Shown: positions 42,770-52,061, counted from the first letter of the stretch. The stretch: DNA of 64,000 nucleotides from Pseudomonas sp. CCI4.2 (GCF_034350045.1 NZ_CP133781.1:5258501-5322500); one strand, 5' to 3'. The notes: generated by a model from the sequence alone, not told the origin. Numbers and translations are program-made.

Positions 42770-43294
42770 CTATCGATCCCGCTCCAGCACCGGCGTTCTG
42801 CGCCGTCCGCCGAAGATCACCCAGCCGATTAGCAGGAAGAAGCTTTCTACGACCAACGCCAGTAGCAAGGCGCAGACGATGCCCCAGCCGATGACTTCCG
42901 GGACCAATAGCACTTGGTAGGTGTAAGCATTTAACGTTTCCCGGCGAATGTCCGGGTTGGCGGAGGTCGCTACGTGCCAAGCGCGGGCGTACCACGGCGC
43001 TTGCATCGCTTGCCATTCCTGATCCAATGCCTGATTTCGCATCAGCAACTGGTTAAGGCTGTCAGCATCGCTGCGAAACACCGGGTCATCGCTGGCTCGG
43101 TAATGCGCAACCAACGCCTGCAAATCGCCGCTGAAGAATTGCTGTGCCGTGTCTTTGTAGCCTTTGAGGCCTTGTTGCGCCTCGATCATGTGCGCTTCTA
43201 CGCGCTTGGTGTAATCGCTGATAAAACCGGGGATTTGTACCCCAATCAACAAGCCCGCCGTGAACAGCACTAATCGCAGATAGCTTCGCAGCAT
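42770..43294 (-). CDS. DUF2937 membrane protein
   Basis: About 174 residues from ATG 43294, with GGAG eight bases upstream; the frame open to 43369 overlaps the next gene. An N-terminal membrane helix (YLRLVLFTAGLLIGVQIPGF) and a C-terminal one (IGWGIVCALLLALVVESFFL) flank a helical periplasmic segment rich in Q and A. The layout matches DUF2937, whose function is unknown. It lies 13 bp after the amidotransferase gene and is probably co-transcribed with it. Confidence 0.82.
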   Translation of the reverse strand: MLRSYLRLVLFTAGLLIGVQIPGFISDYTKRVEAHMIEAQQGLKGYKDTAQQFFSGDLQALVAHYRASDDPVFRSDADSLNQLLMRNQALDQEWQAMQAPWYARAWHVATSANPDIRRETLNAYTYQVLLVPEVIGWGIVCALLLALVVESFFLLIGWVIFGGRRRTPVLERDR

Positions 43295-43307
43295 AGGTCC
43301 TTCTCCT

Positions 43308-44081
43308 TCAGGCTTTGCCGTGGGCCACGCGTTCGCCGCGACGCCATAAATCCCATTCTCCCGGCTCATACCGCGTCCAGGTTTCGTTCTCGGTCAGCGG
43401 TTCAGTCGCCATAACTGTGACAACGTCGTTGGCGGTAGTTTCAGCCTGGAAGTCGACAATCACGTCGACGTCCTTCAAGCGCGCCGGGCCGAAAGGTGCG
43501 CGACGGGTGATGTGGGCCAGCTTGGTGGAACAAAAACAGAACAACCAGTCACCGTCGCTGAGCAGACAATTGAACACGCCTTTATTGCGATAGTCGGCAC
43601 AGGCTTGCACCAGCGAAGGCAGTAACTGTTCGATCTCGACCGGTTCCGGGAACGCTTCACGGACTCGATTGAGCAGGTCGCAGAACGCCGCTTCGCTGTC
43701 GGTATCCCCCACCGGGCGATAAAACGTCGCACGAGGGTTGAAGTCCGCCAGTTGACCGTTATGTGCGAAGCACCAATTGCGACCCCACAGCTCACGGGCA
43801 AACGGATGGGTGTTGGCCAGGCAGACTTTGCCGACATTGGCCTGCCGGATATGGCCAATCACGACTTCGCTTTTGATCGGATAACGCTGCACCAGTTGCG
43901 CGACTTGCGATTCGCTGCTGGCAGCCGGGTCTTGAAACAGGCGCAAACCGCGTCCTTCGTAAAATGCGATGCCCCAGCCGTCGCGATGCGGTCCGGTTCG
44001 GCCGCCGCGCTGCATCAGCCCGGTGAAGCTGAACACGATATCGGTTGGGACGTTGGCGCTCATGCCCAATAGTTCACACAT
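43308..44081 (-). CDS. Class II glutamine amidotransferase (YafJ-like)
   Basis: About 257 residues from ATG 44081, chosen because the nucleophile Cys must follow Met directly: MCELLGMSANVPTDIVFSFT. Family motifs are GRTGPHRDGWGIAFYEG, GHIRQANVG, NTHPFAREL, WCFAHNGQL and GDTDSEAAF. It is an Ntn-hydrolase domain without a synthetase partner in the same chain, like E. coli YafJ. The amide acceptor is unknown. The frame upstream to 44147 has no ribosome-binding site. Confidence 0.9.
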   Translation of the reverse strand: MCELLGMSANVPTDIVFSFTGLMQRGGRTGPHRDGWGIAFYEGRGLRLFQDPAASSESQVAQLVQRYPIKSEVVIGHIRQANVGKVCLANTHPFARELWGRNWCFAHNGQLADFNPRATFYRPVGDTDSEAAFCDLLNRVREAFPEPVEIEQLLPSLVQACADYRNKGVFNCLLSDGDWLFCFCSTKLAHITRRAPFGPARLKDVDVIVDFQAETTANDVVTVMATEPLTENETWTRYEPGEWDLWRRGERVAHGKA

Positions 44082-44158
44082 GTTCACTCTCGCTTCAATA
44101 CGTTCAGCACTGCGGGGTGCGCCTGAGAGGATCAGGCGCGGCGCCAACGAAGCGATGT

Positions 44159-44644
44159 CTACAGGCGCGGCTCAACCCGTATACGGCTGCTGGCGCCTGG
44201 AAGTGCTGCGGGTTTGCGACCGTAACCGTCATCGTCGACCGGAGCAAAAGGTTCGTCAGCAACCGGCAAGGAGGCGCTTGGCTCAGTAGGCGCTTTGGGC
44301 TGGTTGGCCCGACGGCGTTTTTCGATGGGCCAGCGAATCAAGATGAAAATGACATAAAGGCCTGCGGCGATCATGGCGTACATGGCCAAATCCGAGACCG
44401 CTCGCCAGATATTGGTATTGACCTTGAAGGCCAGATCCAGCGCAGTCATTGCCACGGCAGGCGCAAACTGTTCTTTCACCGGATCAATGATCGTAGGGCT
44501 GAACAGCAGCACCGCAACCAGTACCCGCAGGGGTTCGCGCAGGAAGCGCCACATCCAACCGGTCATCTTGAACACGACCAATAGGCAGCCGAGTGCAGCA
44601 AAAGCATAAACGCCCCAGGCGATCAGGTAGTCGTTCTCGTTCAT
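44159..44644 (-). CDS. Conserved inner-membrane protein of unknown function
   Basis: About 161 residues from ATG 44644. Three hydrophobic segments are visible: AWGVYAFAALGCLLVVF, LREPLRVLVAVLLFSP and LAMYAMIAAGLYVIFILIRW. A basic segment and a proline-rich cytoplasmic tail follow (KAPTEPSASLPVADEPFAPV). I do not recognise a named family. It is divergent from ptrB and precedes the amidotransferase/DUF2937 genes on the same strand. Confidence 0.75.
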   Translation of the reverse strand: MNENDYLIAWGVYAFAALGCLLVVFKMTGWMWRFLREPLRVLVAVLLFSPTIIDPVKEQFAPAVAMTALDLAFKVNTNIWRAVSDLAMYAMIAAGLYVIFILIRWPIEKRRRANQPKAPTEPSASLPVADEPFAPVDDDGYGRKPAALPGASSRIRVEPRL

Positions 44645-44806
44645 GACGTTCGTGGTAAGCCAGGCAAAGAGGCGCTTATGATAACGGCTTTTCGTTAGCC
44701 CGGCTTCCCCGACGTCAGTAATCGACTGCCGTTGACGGTAAGAACCGGCCAAGCCCTGGCCTCCCCGCGTTGCTTGCGGGGCCGATTGCCTTATAGAGAG
44801 TCCAGC

Positions 44807-46861
44807 ATGCCGTCATCCAAACATCACGCCATCGCACCCATCGCGCGCAAGGACGAGGGCTCCGACCCGTACGCCTGGCTGCAAAATCGTGACACCGAAG
44901 AGGTGCTTGATTACCTCAAGGCCGAAAACGATTATCAGCACGCCGAACTGGCGGATCAGGACGCCTTGCGCGAGTCGCTGTTTCAGGAAATCAAAGCGCG
45001 CATTCTTGAGACTGACCTGTCGCTGCCCTCGCCGTGGGGGCCTTTCCTGTATTACACCCGCACCACCGAGGGCGACGAATACGCGCGGCACTATCGCTGC
45101 CCACGCCCGGCCGATGATTCATTGACCATCGATGAAAGTCAGCAAGCGTTATTGCTGGACCCCAACGTACTGGCCGCCGGTGGTTTCTTCTCCTTGGGCG
45201 CGTTCAGTATCAGTCCCGACCATCAACGGCTGGCCTACAGCCTCGATAGCAGCGGCGAAGAGGTGTATCAGCTGTTCGTCAAAGAACTGAGCACTGGCCA
45301 AGTGACCAGCCTGCCGTTCGAGGATTGCGATGGCAGCATGACCTGGGCCAACGACAGCCAAACGCTGTTTTTCGGTGAACTGGACGAGACCCATCGCCCA
45401 CACAAGTTGTACCGCCACCGGCTAGGCAACGAGTCGGCGGACCTGGTGTTCAACGAGCCAGACGGTCGCTTCTTTCTGCATTGCTACCGCAGCAGTTCGG
45501 AACGGCAATTGGTGCTCTCGCTCAACAGCAAGACCACCAGCGAAGCCTGGGTGCTGGACGCGGAAAAACCGGAGCAGGCGTTTATCTGCCTCGCACCCCG
45601 TGTCGAGGGCCACGATTACTCCCCCGACCACGGCCAAATCGACGGCGTATGGACATGGCTGATTCGGAGCAATCAGGACGGTATCAATTTCGCCCTCTAT
45701 CAAGCCGCCGAGCAAACCAGTGGCGTGCCGTCCCGCGACCAGTGGCACACCCTGGTTGCCCACAGCGACACGGTGATGCTCGAAGGCATCAGCTTGAACG
45801 CCAAAGGCATGACCTTGAGCCTGCGCGAAGGTGGGTTGCCAATTATCGAAGTCCACCCACGCAGCCAGCCTGCCTACCGCGTGCAATTGCCCGACGCGGC
45901 GTACAGCTTGCACGTGCAGGACACGCTGGAATTCAACAGCGACACGATTCGCCTGCGTTACCAATCGCTAAACCGTCCGTCACAAGTCCGTCAGTTGACC
46001 TTGGCCAGCGGCGAGCAAGTGGTACTTAAAGAAACCCCAGTTCTTGGCCCGTTTGACGCCGATGCTTACGTCAGTCAACGACTGTGGGCGACGGGCGTCG
46101 ATGGCACCCAAGTGCCGATCAGTCTGGTGGTCAAACGCGAATTACTGGGTCAGACCACGCCACTGTACCTCTATGGTTATGGCGCCTACGGTGAAAGCCT
46201 TGATCCGTGGTTTTCTCATTCGCGCTTGAGCCTGCTGGATCGTGGCATCGCGTTTGCCATCGCGCATGTGCGTGGCGGTGGCGAATTGGGAGAAGGGTGG
46301 TACCGCGATGGCAAACAGGAACACAAACAGAACACCTTCAGCGACTTCATTGCCTGTGCTGAACACCTCGTCAGCAACGGCCTGACCAGCGCCGAGCAAT
46401 TGGTGATCAGCGGTGGCAGCGCGGGCGGTTTGTTGATCGGTGCTGTCCTTAATCAACGCCCTGATTTATTCAAAGCAGCCATCGCTGAAGTACCGTTTGT
46501 CGACGTGCTCAACACCATGCTTGATCCCGATCTGCCGCTGACCGTTACTGAGTACGACGAATGGGGTAACCCTCAAGAAGCAGAGGTGTACGCACGCATC
46601 AAGGGTTACGCGCCGTATGAAAATGTCAGCGCTCAGGCTTACCCGGCGACCTTGGTGATAGCCGGCTACAACGACAGCCGAGTGCAGTATTGGGAAGCGG
46701 CCAAGTGGGTGGCAAAACTGCGCGCCACCAAAACCGACGACAACCTGTTGCTGTTGAAAACTGAACTGGGCGCTGGGCATGGCGGCATGAGTGGGCGCTA
46801 TCAAGGCCTGCGTGATGTGGCGCTGGAATACGCATTTGTGTTCAGAGTGTTAGGTATTTGA
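44807..46861 (+). CDS. ptrB: Oligopeptidase B (S9A prolyl oligopeptidase family)
   Basis: A 684-residue cytoplasmic serine peptidase from ATG 44807; the frame open to 44732 is an extension without a ribosome-binding site. A seven-bladed propeller (about 70-400) gates the active site of the C-terminal alpha/beta-hydrolase domain. The catalytic Ser is in ISGGSAGGLLIGAVLNQRP, the Asp in AGYNDSRVQYWE and the His in GAGHGGMSGR. It cleaves short peptides after Arg or Lys. Expected size is met (E. coli PtrB 686). Confidence 0.93.
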   Translation: MPSSKHHAIAPIARKDEGSDPYAWLQNRDTEEVLDYLKAENDYQHAELADQDALRESLFQEIKARILETDLSLPSPWGPFLYYTRTTEGDEYARHYRCPRPADDSLTIDESQQALLLDPNVLAAGGFFSLGAFSISPDHQRLAYSLDSSGEEVYQLFVKELSTGQVTSLPFEDCDGSMTWANDSQTLFFGELDETHRPHKLYRHRLGNESADLVFNEPDGRFFLHCYRSSSERQLVLSLNSKTTSEAWVLDAEKPEQAFICLAPRVEGHDYSPDHGQIDGVWTWLIRSNQDGINFALYQAAEQTSGVPSRDQWHTLVAHSDTVMLEGISLNAKGMTLSLREGGLPIIEVHPRSQPAYRVQLPDAAYSLHVQDTLEFNSDTIRLRYQSLNRPSQVRQLTLASGEQVVLKETPVLGPFDADAYVSQRLWATGVDGTQVPISLVVKRELLGQTTPLYLYGYGAYGESLDPWFSHSRLSLLDRGIAFAIAHVRGGGELGEGWYRDGKQEHKQNTFSDFIACAEHLVSNGLTSAEQLVISGGSAGGLLIGAVLNQRPDLFKAAIAEVPFVDVLNTMLDPDLPLTVTEYDEWGNPQEAEVYARIKGYAPYENVSAQAYPATLVIAGYNDSRVQYWEAAKWVAKLRATKTDDNLLLLKTELGAGHGGMSGRYQGLRDVALEYAFVFRVLGI

Positions 46862-47323
46862 ATCTCTGTAGGAGGGTCCGCCACGTCTTCGACGCTGCGC
46901 TGTCGCGCAGCAAACTGGGAAGCACTTTGTGTGCTTCGAGATTGCAGCGTGTCAGGACGGAAGCCTTCCCGAATAAATTCGGTCCCACAGATTTTGGGGC
47001 TGCACAGATTTCTGTAGGAGGTGCCGAAGGCTGCGATAAGTCCGAAGGACCTTCGCCAACAAGTTGGCTCCTACAGATGATCGCCCGCCTGTATATCGCC
47101 CGTGAATTGAATATCAAATTACGGAAAGAGGCCCCGTGAAACCATGCGGCCGAACGCAGGCGTTGCGTAGGGGGTGACGAGGCAAGGATGCCGAGTAAGC
47201 CGTGCGCGGCCAGGGATGGCCGCTCACGGCGACCGCCGGAGCGACGCCGGAGTGAGGGAAGACCGAGCCTAAGCGAGGTTCCGCATGGTGGGGCAAGCCC
47301 TTTTGGCGGGACCTTTTTGGCGT
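46862..47323. repeat. Long composite intergenic repeat, interrupted copy, part 1
   Basis: Reverse-oriented counterpart of 29540-29984. It holds CCGCCACGTCTTCGACGCTG, the TTCCCGAATAAATTCGGTCC palindrome, TTCGCCAACAAGTTGGCTCC followed by TACAG (another unoccupied IS110 target at 47064-47074), and the GC-rich block ending TGGTGGGGCAAGC. It is cut at 47323 by the IS3 element. Short frames here are not genes. Confidence 0.8.
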
Positions 47324-47365
47324 TCGGCGCGCGTCAAGGTACCTGTCGCCTTGGTACCTCTGATG

Positions 47366-48406
47366 TTAGGCCCTTGCCGCTCTAACATCAGGCCGCTCTG
47401 GGTTTAAGTACACCTCGTCAGAGAGCTTCCAGTTACGTGTACGAGTACTCCAGCGGCTTGGATTCTCTGCTTTGGCATTTTCATAAAGTATTTCTCTAGC
47501 CTGTAGCAATGCTGTTGATTTGCCGTCGTGACGCTCGTTAGGCGTCACGTACTTCAGGGCGCTGTGGCGATGATCCTCGTTGTACCACTCGACGAACTGT
47601 TGCACCCAAAGCCTTGCCTCGTTGAGGTTATCAAACTGCTGGTCTGGCCAGAGCGGACAGTACTTCGCAGTACGAAAAAGCGCTTCAGCATAAGCGTTAT
47701 CGTTGCTAACACGAGGCCTGCTAAAGGACGGCTCAACACCTAGTGCAACCATGCTTTCGCGTAATAACGTGCCTCTCATGATGCAGCCGTTATCCGAGTG
47801 CAGAACCAGCGGATTACCTGCCGTGTGCTCACGTAAGCATCCCTTTCTGAGCAATTCACACGCGTGCTCAGAGCTCTCCACATCATGCACTTCATTAGCG
47901 ACCAGCTTTCGGCTGTAAACGTCTTTGACCATGTACCAGTAGAAGAAACGACCTCTAACCGTACTCGGCAGCCAAGTGATATCCCAACACCAGACCTGGT
48001 TAGGTCCGTCAGCGCGATGCGTCGTCAGTACGCGACGTTTGGGGGCTTTGGCACGGCCACGTCGCACGTTTTGATTAGCGGCTTTCAATACGCGGTAAAA
48101 CGTCGACTCCGATGCAAGGTAGATACCCTCGTCTGCGAGCTTGGGAACAATTTGATGCGGGGTAAGGCTGGCGTAGCCGTCCTTATTGGCGGCATCAAGT
48201 ACCGCCTGACGCTCGACCTCACTAAGCTTGTTCGACGGAGGCGCCCTTTGAGTTAACGATCGTCCATCACAGTCAGCGTGTTTCCAGCGTTGAACGGTGC
48301 GCAGGCTTAGCCCTAACTCGTTACAGGCCCTAAACCGCCGGGAGCCTCCTATTACCGCTTCTGCTATCAGTTTCATCGCGTGCATGCGATCAGAGGCGTT
48401 GATCAT
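47366..48406 (-). CDS. IS3-family transposase OrfB (DDE integrase)
   Basis: About 346 residues from ATG 48406. An N-terminal HTH (FRACNELGLSLRTVQRWKH) and HTH_21-like region precede the rve integrase core. DDE residues are in QVWCWDITWLPS (first Asp), VLHSDNGCIM (second Asp) and NDNAYAEALFRT (Glu). The start overlaps the orfA stop as ATGA with AAGGAAGA upstream, indicating coupled initiation rather than the usual frameshift fusion. The frame is intact, so the copy may be active. Confidence 0.92.
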   Translation of the reverse strand: MINASDRMHAMKLIAEAVIGGSRRFRACNELGLSLRTVQRWKHADCDGRSLTQRAPPSNKLSEVERQAVLDAANKDGYASLTPHQIVPKLADEGIYLASESTFYRVLKAANQNVRRGRAKAPKRRVLTTHRADGPNQVWCWDITWLPSTVRGRFFYWYMVKDVYSRKLVANEVHDVESSEHACELLRKGCLREHTAGNPLVLHSDNGCIMRGTLLRESMVALGVEPSFSRPRVSNDNAYAEALFRTAKYCPLWPDQQFDNLNEARLWVQQFVEWYNEDHRHSALKYVTPNERHDGKSTALLQAREILYENAKAENPSRWSTRTRNWKLSDEVYLNPERPDVRAARA

Positions 48407-48894
48407 TCTTCCTTGTCCTCGCCCCAAATCGCATTGGCTTTTTTTCTGAGTTCCAGCAACGCCACTGCCTCCGCAAGTCCGGCATCGGACTTGAGCAATT
48501 TACGCTCAAGTACCTTGATACGTCGTTGTTCGGCGCTTTTGACCCCATTGGGGTCCAGGTCTACCACCGTATTGGCGTTTTGGCACATCACCCTCCATTC
48601 CTGGATTTGTTCAGGGTAGATGCCTTTAATTCGACAGTATTGAGAGATCTCCACCTCGCTCAACGGTGCAGTTTCCATGACCGCGTTAAACTTATCAGCG
48701 CTGGACCATTGGTAGCTGGTCTTCCCGTTCCCGGGAACAATCGAACCTTTATCTCTAGCCATTTGTCTCCATGCTCGTAGCGACTTCGGAAGGAGATTGA
48801 GCGTGCCCGCAAGCTCTGCAACAGAACGATTGAGCGGTGGCATCATTTGCAGAACAACCCAGTCTTTGAAGTCTTCGTCATAACGCTTGGACAT
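48403..48894 (-). CDS. IS3-family transposase OrfA
   Basis: A 163-residue protein with two HTH-like units (KDWVVLQMMPPLNRSVAELA, then LNLLPKSLRAWRQM; and VEISQYCRIKGIYPEQIQEW) and a C-terminal coiled coil (KVLERKLLKSDAGLAEAVAL). It binds the IS ends and cooperates with OrfB. It is longer than the usual 90-110-residue OrfA, as in a subset of IS3 elements with a duplicated HTH. The frame is intact. Confidence 0.88.
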   Translation of the reverse strand: MSKRYDEDFKDWVVLQMMPPLNRSVAELAGTLNLLPKSLRAWRQMARDKGSIVPGNGKTSYQWSSADKFNAVMETAPLSEVEISQYCRIKGIYPEQIQEWRVMCQNANTVVDLDPNGVKSAEQRRIKVLERKLLKSDAGLAEAVALLELRKKANAIWGEDKEE

Positions 48895-48964
48895 TGATAT
48901 TCACCTTCGCCCCCTTGAATGAAAGAGTCAATCAACAGGGGCGACAGGTAGCCTGACACGGAGG

Positions 48965-49165
48965 GCGTTTGAAAAAGGTTCCTCGCTGTAAAAGCGAAAC
49001 CATAATTTCAGCAACCACAAAGGCCGGATATACACACAAAAACACAGCGCCAACCCGTTGTTTTTAAAAGATTAAAAAGTAGTTTGATAAGAGCGAACTT
49101 GTTCGCGAAGCGGCTTATCTCTGACACGCCGAATCAAATCGCCTCGCCAACAAGTTGGCTGTCTA
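48965..49165. repeat. Long composite intergenic repeat, interrupted copy, part 2
   Basis: It resumes with TTGAAAAAGGTTCCTCGCTG, then TAAAAGCGAAACCATAATTT, AGTAGTTTGATAAGAGC, and ends in the GCCAACAAGTTGGC palindrome near 49148. This is the reverse complement order of 29331-29535. Confidence 0.8.
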
Positions 49166-49217
49166 CAGATCGTAAACGCGCCGGTTTTCCCCTCCATCCA
49201 AACAAGACTGTTGAGCC

Positions 49218-49691
49218 ATGTCAGAACCGACTTACCTGAACAAAGAAATTCGCGACCTGTTAATGGACTGCGGTCTGTTTAACACACTGCTGCCCGCTGA
49301 CTTTCAGGCGGCGGCGGGTTATTTCAGCATCAGCGCCATCAATCAGGGCGAGGCGATTTTCCACGAGGGGGATGCGGGCAGTTTCATGTGCATCATCCAC
49401 TCGGGCACGGTGTCGGTGCGCAAGCTCAACAGCAATGAACAACCGGTCGAGATCGCAACGTTACGCAAAGGCCGTGCGTTCGGTGAAATGGCGGTGCTGG
49501 ATGGCGAACGTCGATCCGCCAGTTGCATCGCCGCCGCCGACTGTCAGCTGTTGAACCTGGGCAAGGACTCCTTGGACAAAATGCTCAATGAGGCTCCTAA
49601 GACTGCTGCGAAAATCATCCGCGCCATCGCCGTCGCGCTGTCCCGGAGGCTGCGTATGGCGGATGGGCAATTGCTTTCGCAGCAGGAATGA
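49218..49691 (+). CDS. Cyclic nucleotide-binding domain protein
   Basis: A 157-residue protein consisting of a single cNMP-binding beta-roll (about 20-140). Visible motifs are INQGEAIFHEGDAGSFMCII and GRAFGEMAVLDGERRSASCI, the latter matching the phosphate-binding cassette with its conserved GE and R. There is no DNA-binding domain, so it is not a CRP-type regulator but a stand-alone sensor that would act through protein contacts. The ligand (cAMP, c-di-GMP or other) is not determinable. The ribosome-binding site is weak. Confidence 0.85.
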   Translation: MSEPTYLNKEIRDLLMDCGLFNTLLPADFQAAAGYFSISAINQGEAIFHEGDAGSFMCIIHSGTVSVRKLNSNEQPVEIATLRKGRAFGEMAVLDGERRSASCIAAADCQLLNLGKDSLDKMLNEAPKTAAKIIRAIAVALSRRLRMADGQLLSQQE

Positions 49692-49694
49692 TCG

Positions 49695-49994
49695 CTACGG
49701 ATTTTTCGGCGGACCGACTTTATCCGGGCTGTTGGACACTTCGTTCTGTAGTCCCGGTAATGATGGGTCTTTCGGTGGCCCCGGGATGTCTATCTTCGGC
49801 AACAGCGGTGGATTTCCTTCATTGCCACCGGTGCGGGGAATGCTCGGTGGTGCGACTTGTGGATAGGGTGTCGGTGTTGCGGTACCCGGCGAACCAGGCT
49901 CCGCTGCACCGGGGCCTGTTTGCAGATTGTCTGCACCAATAGCAGTTACCGAGAGCGTCATCAGGACAATCGCCGTTAGAATAGAACACTTCAT
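49695..49994 (-). CDS. Small proline/glycine-rich exported protein
   Basis: A 99-residue protein from ATG 49994 with GGAGG six bases upstream. A clear signal peptide (MKCSILTAIVLMTLSVTAIG, cleavage near GA/DN) precedes a low-complexity mature part rich in Pro and Gly (PGSPGTATPTPYPQVAPPSI). No family is recognised. It converges with the cNMP-binding gene, 3 bp apart, and is divergent from the spermidine-synthase-like gene. Confidence 0.75.
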   Translation of the reverse strand: MKCSILTAIVLMTLSVTAIGADNLQTGPGAAEPGSPGTATPTPYPQVAPPSIPRTGGNEGNPPLLPKIDIPGPPKDPSLPGLQNEVSNSPDKVGPPKNP

Positions 49995-50092
49995 CAATGG
50001 CCTCCGATGTCTGCCTTATTTTAGTCCGGCTCAGGCTACTCCTTGCGCGACAAAGTTGCCCTCTGAAAAATCACCCTCTCGATGAGTTCTCC

Positions 50093-50779
50093 ATGAAACG
50101 TTTCGTTCTACTCGACACCACTCCGATTCCCGATAATGGCGGTGCCTTGTGCCTGTTCGAGTACGGCGAAGATTTTGTGATCAAGATTCAGGGCGGCGAC
50201 GGCGGCCAATTGATGAACACACGCATGCACGGCTCTGAAGATGCACTGGCCGAAATCCCCTGCAAAAAAGTCACCCACCGCGTGCTTCCACGGGTATTGA
50301 TCGGCGGGCTGGGCATGGGTTTTACCTTGGCCTCTGCGCTTAAACATTTGGGCAAAAACGCGGAAGTGGTGGTGGCCGAATTGGTGCCAGGCGTGGTCGA
50401 GTGGAACCGTGGGCCGCTGGGTGAAAAAGCCGGCAACCCTCTGCTCGATCCTCGGGCAAAAATCGTGATTGAAGATGTCGCGCTGGTGCTCAAGAGCGAA
50501 CCCAATGGTTTCGACGCCATCATGCTGGACGTCGATAACGGCCCGGAAGGCCTGACGCAAAAAGCCAACAGTTGGCTGTATTCGTCCGGTGGTCTGAGTG
50601 CGTGCGCCCATGCCTTGCGCCCCAAAGGCATTCTCGCCGTGTGGTCGGCCAGCGCTGACACCAAGTTCTCCGACAAACTACGCAAAGCCGGTTTTAAAGC
50701 TGAAGAAGTGCAAGTCTTTGCCCATGGCAACAAAGGCACGCGGCACACCATCTGGATTGCGGAAAAACTCAAAGGCTAA
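50093..50779 (+). CDS. Spermidine synthase-like methyltransferase-fold protein
   Basis: A 228-residue protein from ATG 50093. The frame open to 49997 lacks a ribosome-binding site. It has a SAM/dcSAM-binding Rossmann motif VLIGGLGMGFTLASAL near 75-90, an acidic strand end VVVAELVPGVVEW and DAIMLDVDNGPEGL. The length is shorter than true SpeE (about 285), and the N-terminal beta domain is reduced. It may be a polyamine aminopropyltransferase paralogue or another methyltransferase. Confidence 0.8.
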   Translation: MKRFVLLDTTPIPDNGGALCLFEYGEDFVIKIQGGDGGQLMNTRMHGSEDALAEIPCKKVTHRVLPRVLIGGLGMGFTLASALKHLGKNAEVVVAELVPGVVEWNRGPLGEKAGNPLLDPRAKIVIEDVALVLKSEPNGFDAIMLDVDNGPEGLTQKANSWLYSSGGLSACAHALRPKGILAVWSASADTKFSDKLRKAGFKAEEVQVFAHGNKGTRHTIWIAEKLKG

Positions 50780-50786
50780 GCAGGGG

Positions 50787-50816
50787 CATGGCTTACCGGC
50801 GAACCGGTACGCCATG
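50787..50816. terminator. Bidirectional terminator
   Basis: CATGGC-TT-ACCGG-CGAA-CCGGT-AC-GCCATG forms a stable hairpin with one 2-nt internal mismatch, followed by GGTTTTAAG. It lies between convergent genes. Confidence 0.7.
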
Positions 50817-50828
50817 GGTTTTAAGCCC

Positions 50829-52052
50829 TCAGTGCAAGGCGCTTTCTCGGCTCTTTGCCACATCCGCCGGTTTGACCTGCGCGTCGTTTTGCCCAAAGCG
50901 ACGCAATACAAAGGTGCTGACAGCTGCCAGCTCGACGTCGTTGTAAGCCCGTGCAAAGTCCGGCATTTTCTGATCAACCGGCGACTTGACGAGGTTATGC
51001 CCGCTCAGCAGCGTCGCGACCAGGTTAGTGCCAGCAGGGTCATTGACGGTTTTCAGCCCTGACAGCGTGGCAACCGGGGTTTGGTTTCCGCTTCCGTCCA
51101 AGCGGTGGCACGCCGAGCACGCGTCGCTGAAAATCTTCCTGCCCAGCGCATAACTGCTGTCCATCGACGCCGCATTGATCGCAACTGCTGGGCGCGACAC
51201 GCCTTCAGCGCGGGCGGTTGTGGTTTTGAGGTACACCGCTATCGCTTTTAAGTCAGCCGGATCGAGGTACTGCAAGCTGTGCTCGACCACATCCGCCATC
51301 GGTCCACCCGCTCCGCCGTAGCCCGGCGCATACCCTTGCGCCATATAGCTGATCAGCGCCTCATTTGGCCAAGCGCCGATGCCCCTTTTCACATCTGAGC
51401 TGATGTTATAAGCCTGCCAATTGCCCAGCAGATTGCCCGCCAGCGAGTGGCTGGCACTCACCGCCTGGAACAAATTGCGGGGTGAATGACATTCGCCGCA
51501 GTGCCCCGGCCCTTGGACCAGATAAGCACCGCGATTCCACTCTACCGATTGCTTGGCGTCCGGCGTGAACCGCTCATTGGCGTTGAACACCAGGTTCCAG
51601 AAGAACATCCCCCAGCGCTGATTGAACGGAAACGACAGTTCATTTTCCTGAGGCTTTTGCTGGACGGGCGCAAGGCTGAACAAGTACGCCTTGATCGCCA
51701 AAATGTCTTCACGGGGCATCAAGGTGTAGGACGTGTACGGAAAGGCCGGGTAGTAATGTTTCCCGTCCTTGCCGACGCCCTGCTGCAAGGCGCTGACAAA
51801 CTCATCGTCGGTCCAGTTCCCAATCCCGGTGTCCTTGTCGGGCGTAATGTTCGGGGAGTACAGCGTTCCGAAGGGCAATTTAAAACCCAGTCCACCCGCG
51901 AAGGGTTTACCGCCGGGCGCCAGGTGGCAGGCCACGCAATCGGCGGCGCGGGTGAGGTATTCACCTTTGCTGATCAAGGTAGAATCGGCCGCATTGGCGG
52001 ACAGCGCCAACCCAGCCGCCACGAAAGCAAACGCATACTTAACGACGTTCAT
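50829..52052 (-). CDS. Triheme cytochrome c, electron acceptor of molybdenum hydroxylase
   Basis: A 407-residue periplasmic protein with signal peptide MNVVKYAFAFVAAGLALSAN (cleavage near ANA/AD). Three c-type heme sites are present: CVACH (about 39), CGECH (about 188) and CSACH (about 308), matching the three-heme subunit of membrane-associated alcohol and aldehyde dehydrogenases. It lies 9 bp after the molybdopterin subunit gene, so it probably passes electrons from that enzyme to the respiratory chain. Confidence 0.92.
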   Translation of the reverse strand: MNVVKYAFAFVAAGLALSANAADSTLISKGEYLTRAADCVACHLAPGGKPFAGGLGFKLPFGTLYSPNITPDKDTGIGNWTDDEFVSALQQGVGKDGKHYYPAFPYTSYTLMPREDILAIKAYLFSLAPVQQKPQENELSFPFNQRWGMFFWNLVFNANERFTPDAKQSVEWNRGAYLVQGPGHCGECHSPRNLFQAVSASHSLAGNLLGNWQAYNISSDVKRGIGAWPNEALISYMAQGYAPGYGGAGGPMADVVEHSLQYLDPADLKAIAVYLKTTTARAEGVSRPAVAINAASMDSSYALGRKIFSDACSACHRLDGSGNQTPVATLSGLKTVNDPAGTNLVATLLSGHNLVKSPVDQKMPDFARAYNDVELAAVSTFVLRRFGQNDAQVKPADVAKSRESALH

Positions 52053-52061
52053 GGCAGCTCC

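Larger units (their letters stand above)
47324..48964 (-). mobile_element. IS3-family insertion sequence inside a composite repeat
   Basis: An element of about 1640 bp carrying overlapping orfA and orfB. Imperfect terminal inverted repeats are CGCGTCAAGGTACCTGTCGC on the left against CGTGTCAGGCTACCTGTCGC, read inward from the right (21 bp with about four mismatches including the last C). GGCGT flanks both sides (47319-47323 and 48965-48969), a probable 5-bp target duplication; the uninterrupted repeat has a single GGCG at this point (29531-29540 region, opposite strand). Exact ends are uncertain by a few bases because the arms are offset by 3 nt relative to the duplications. Confidence 0.85.
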
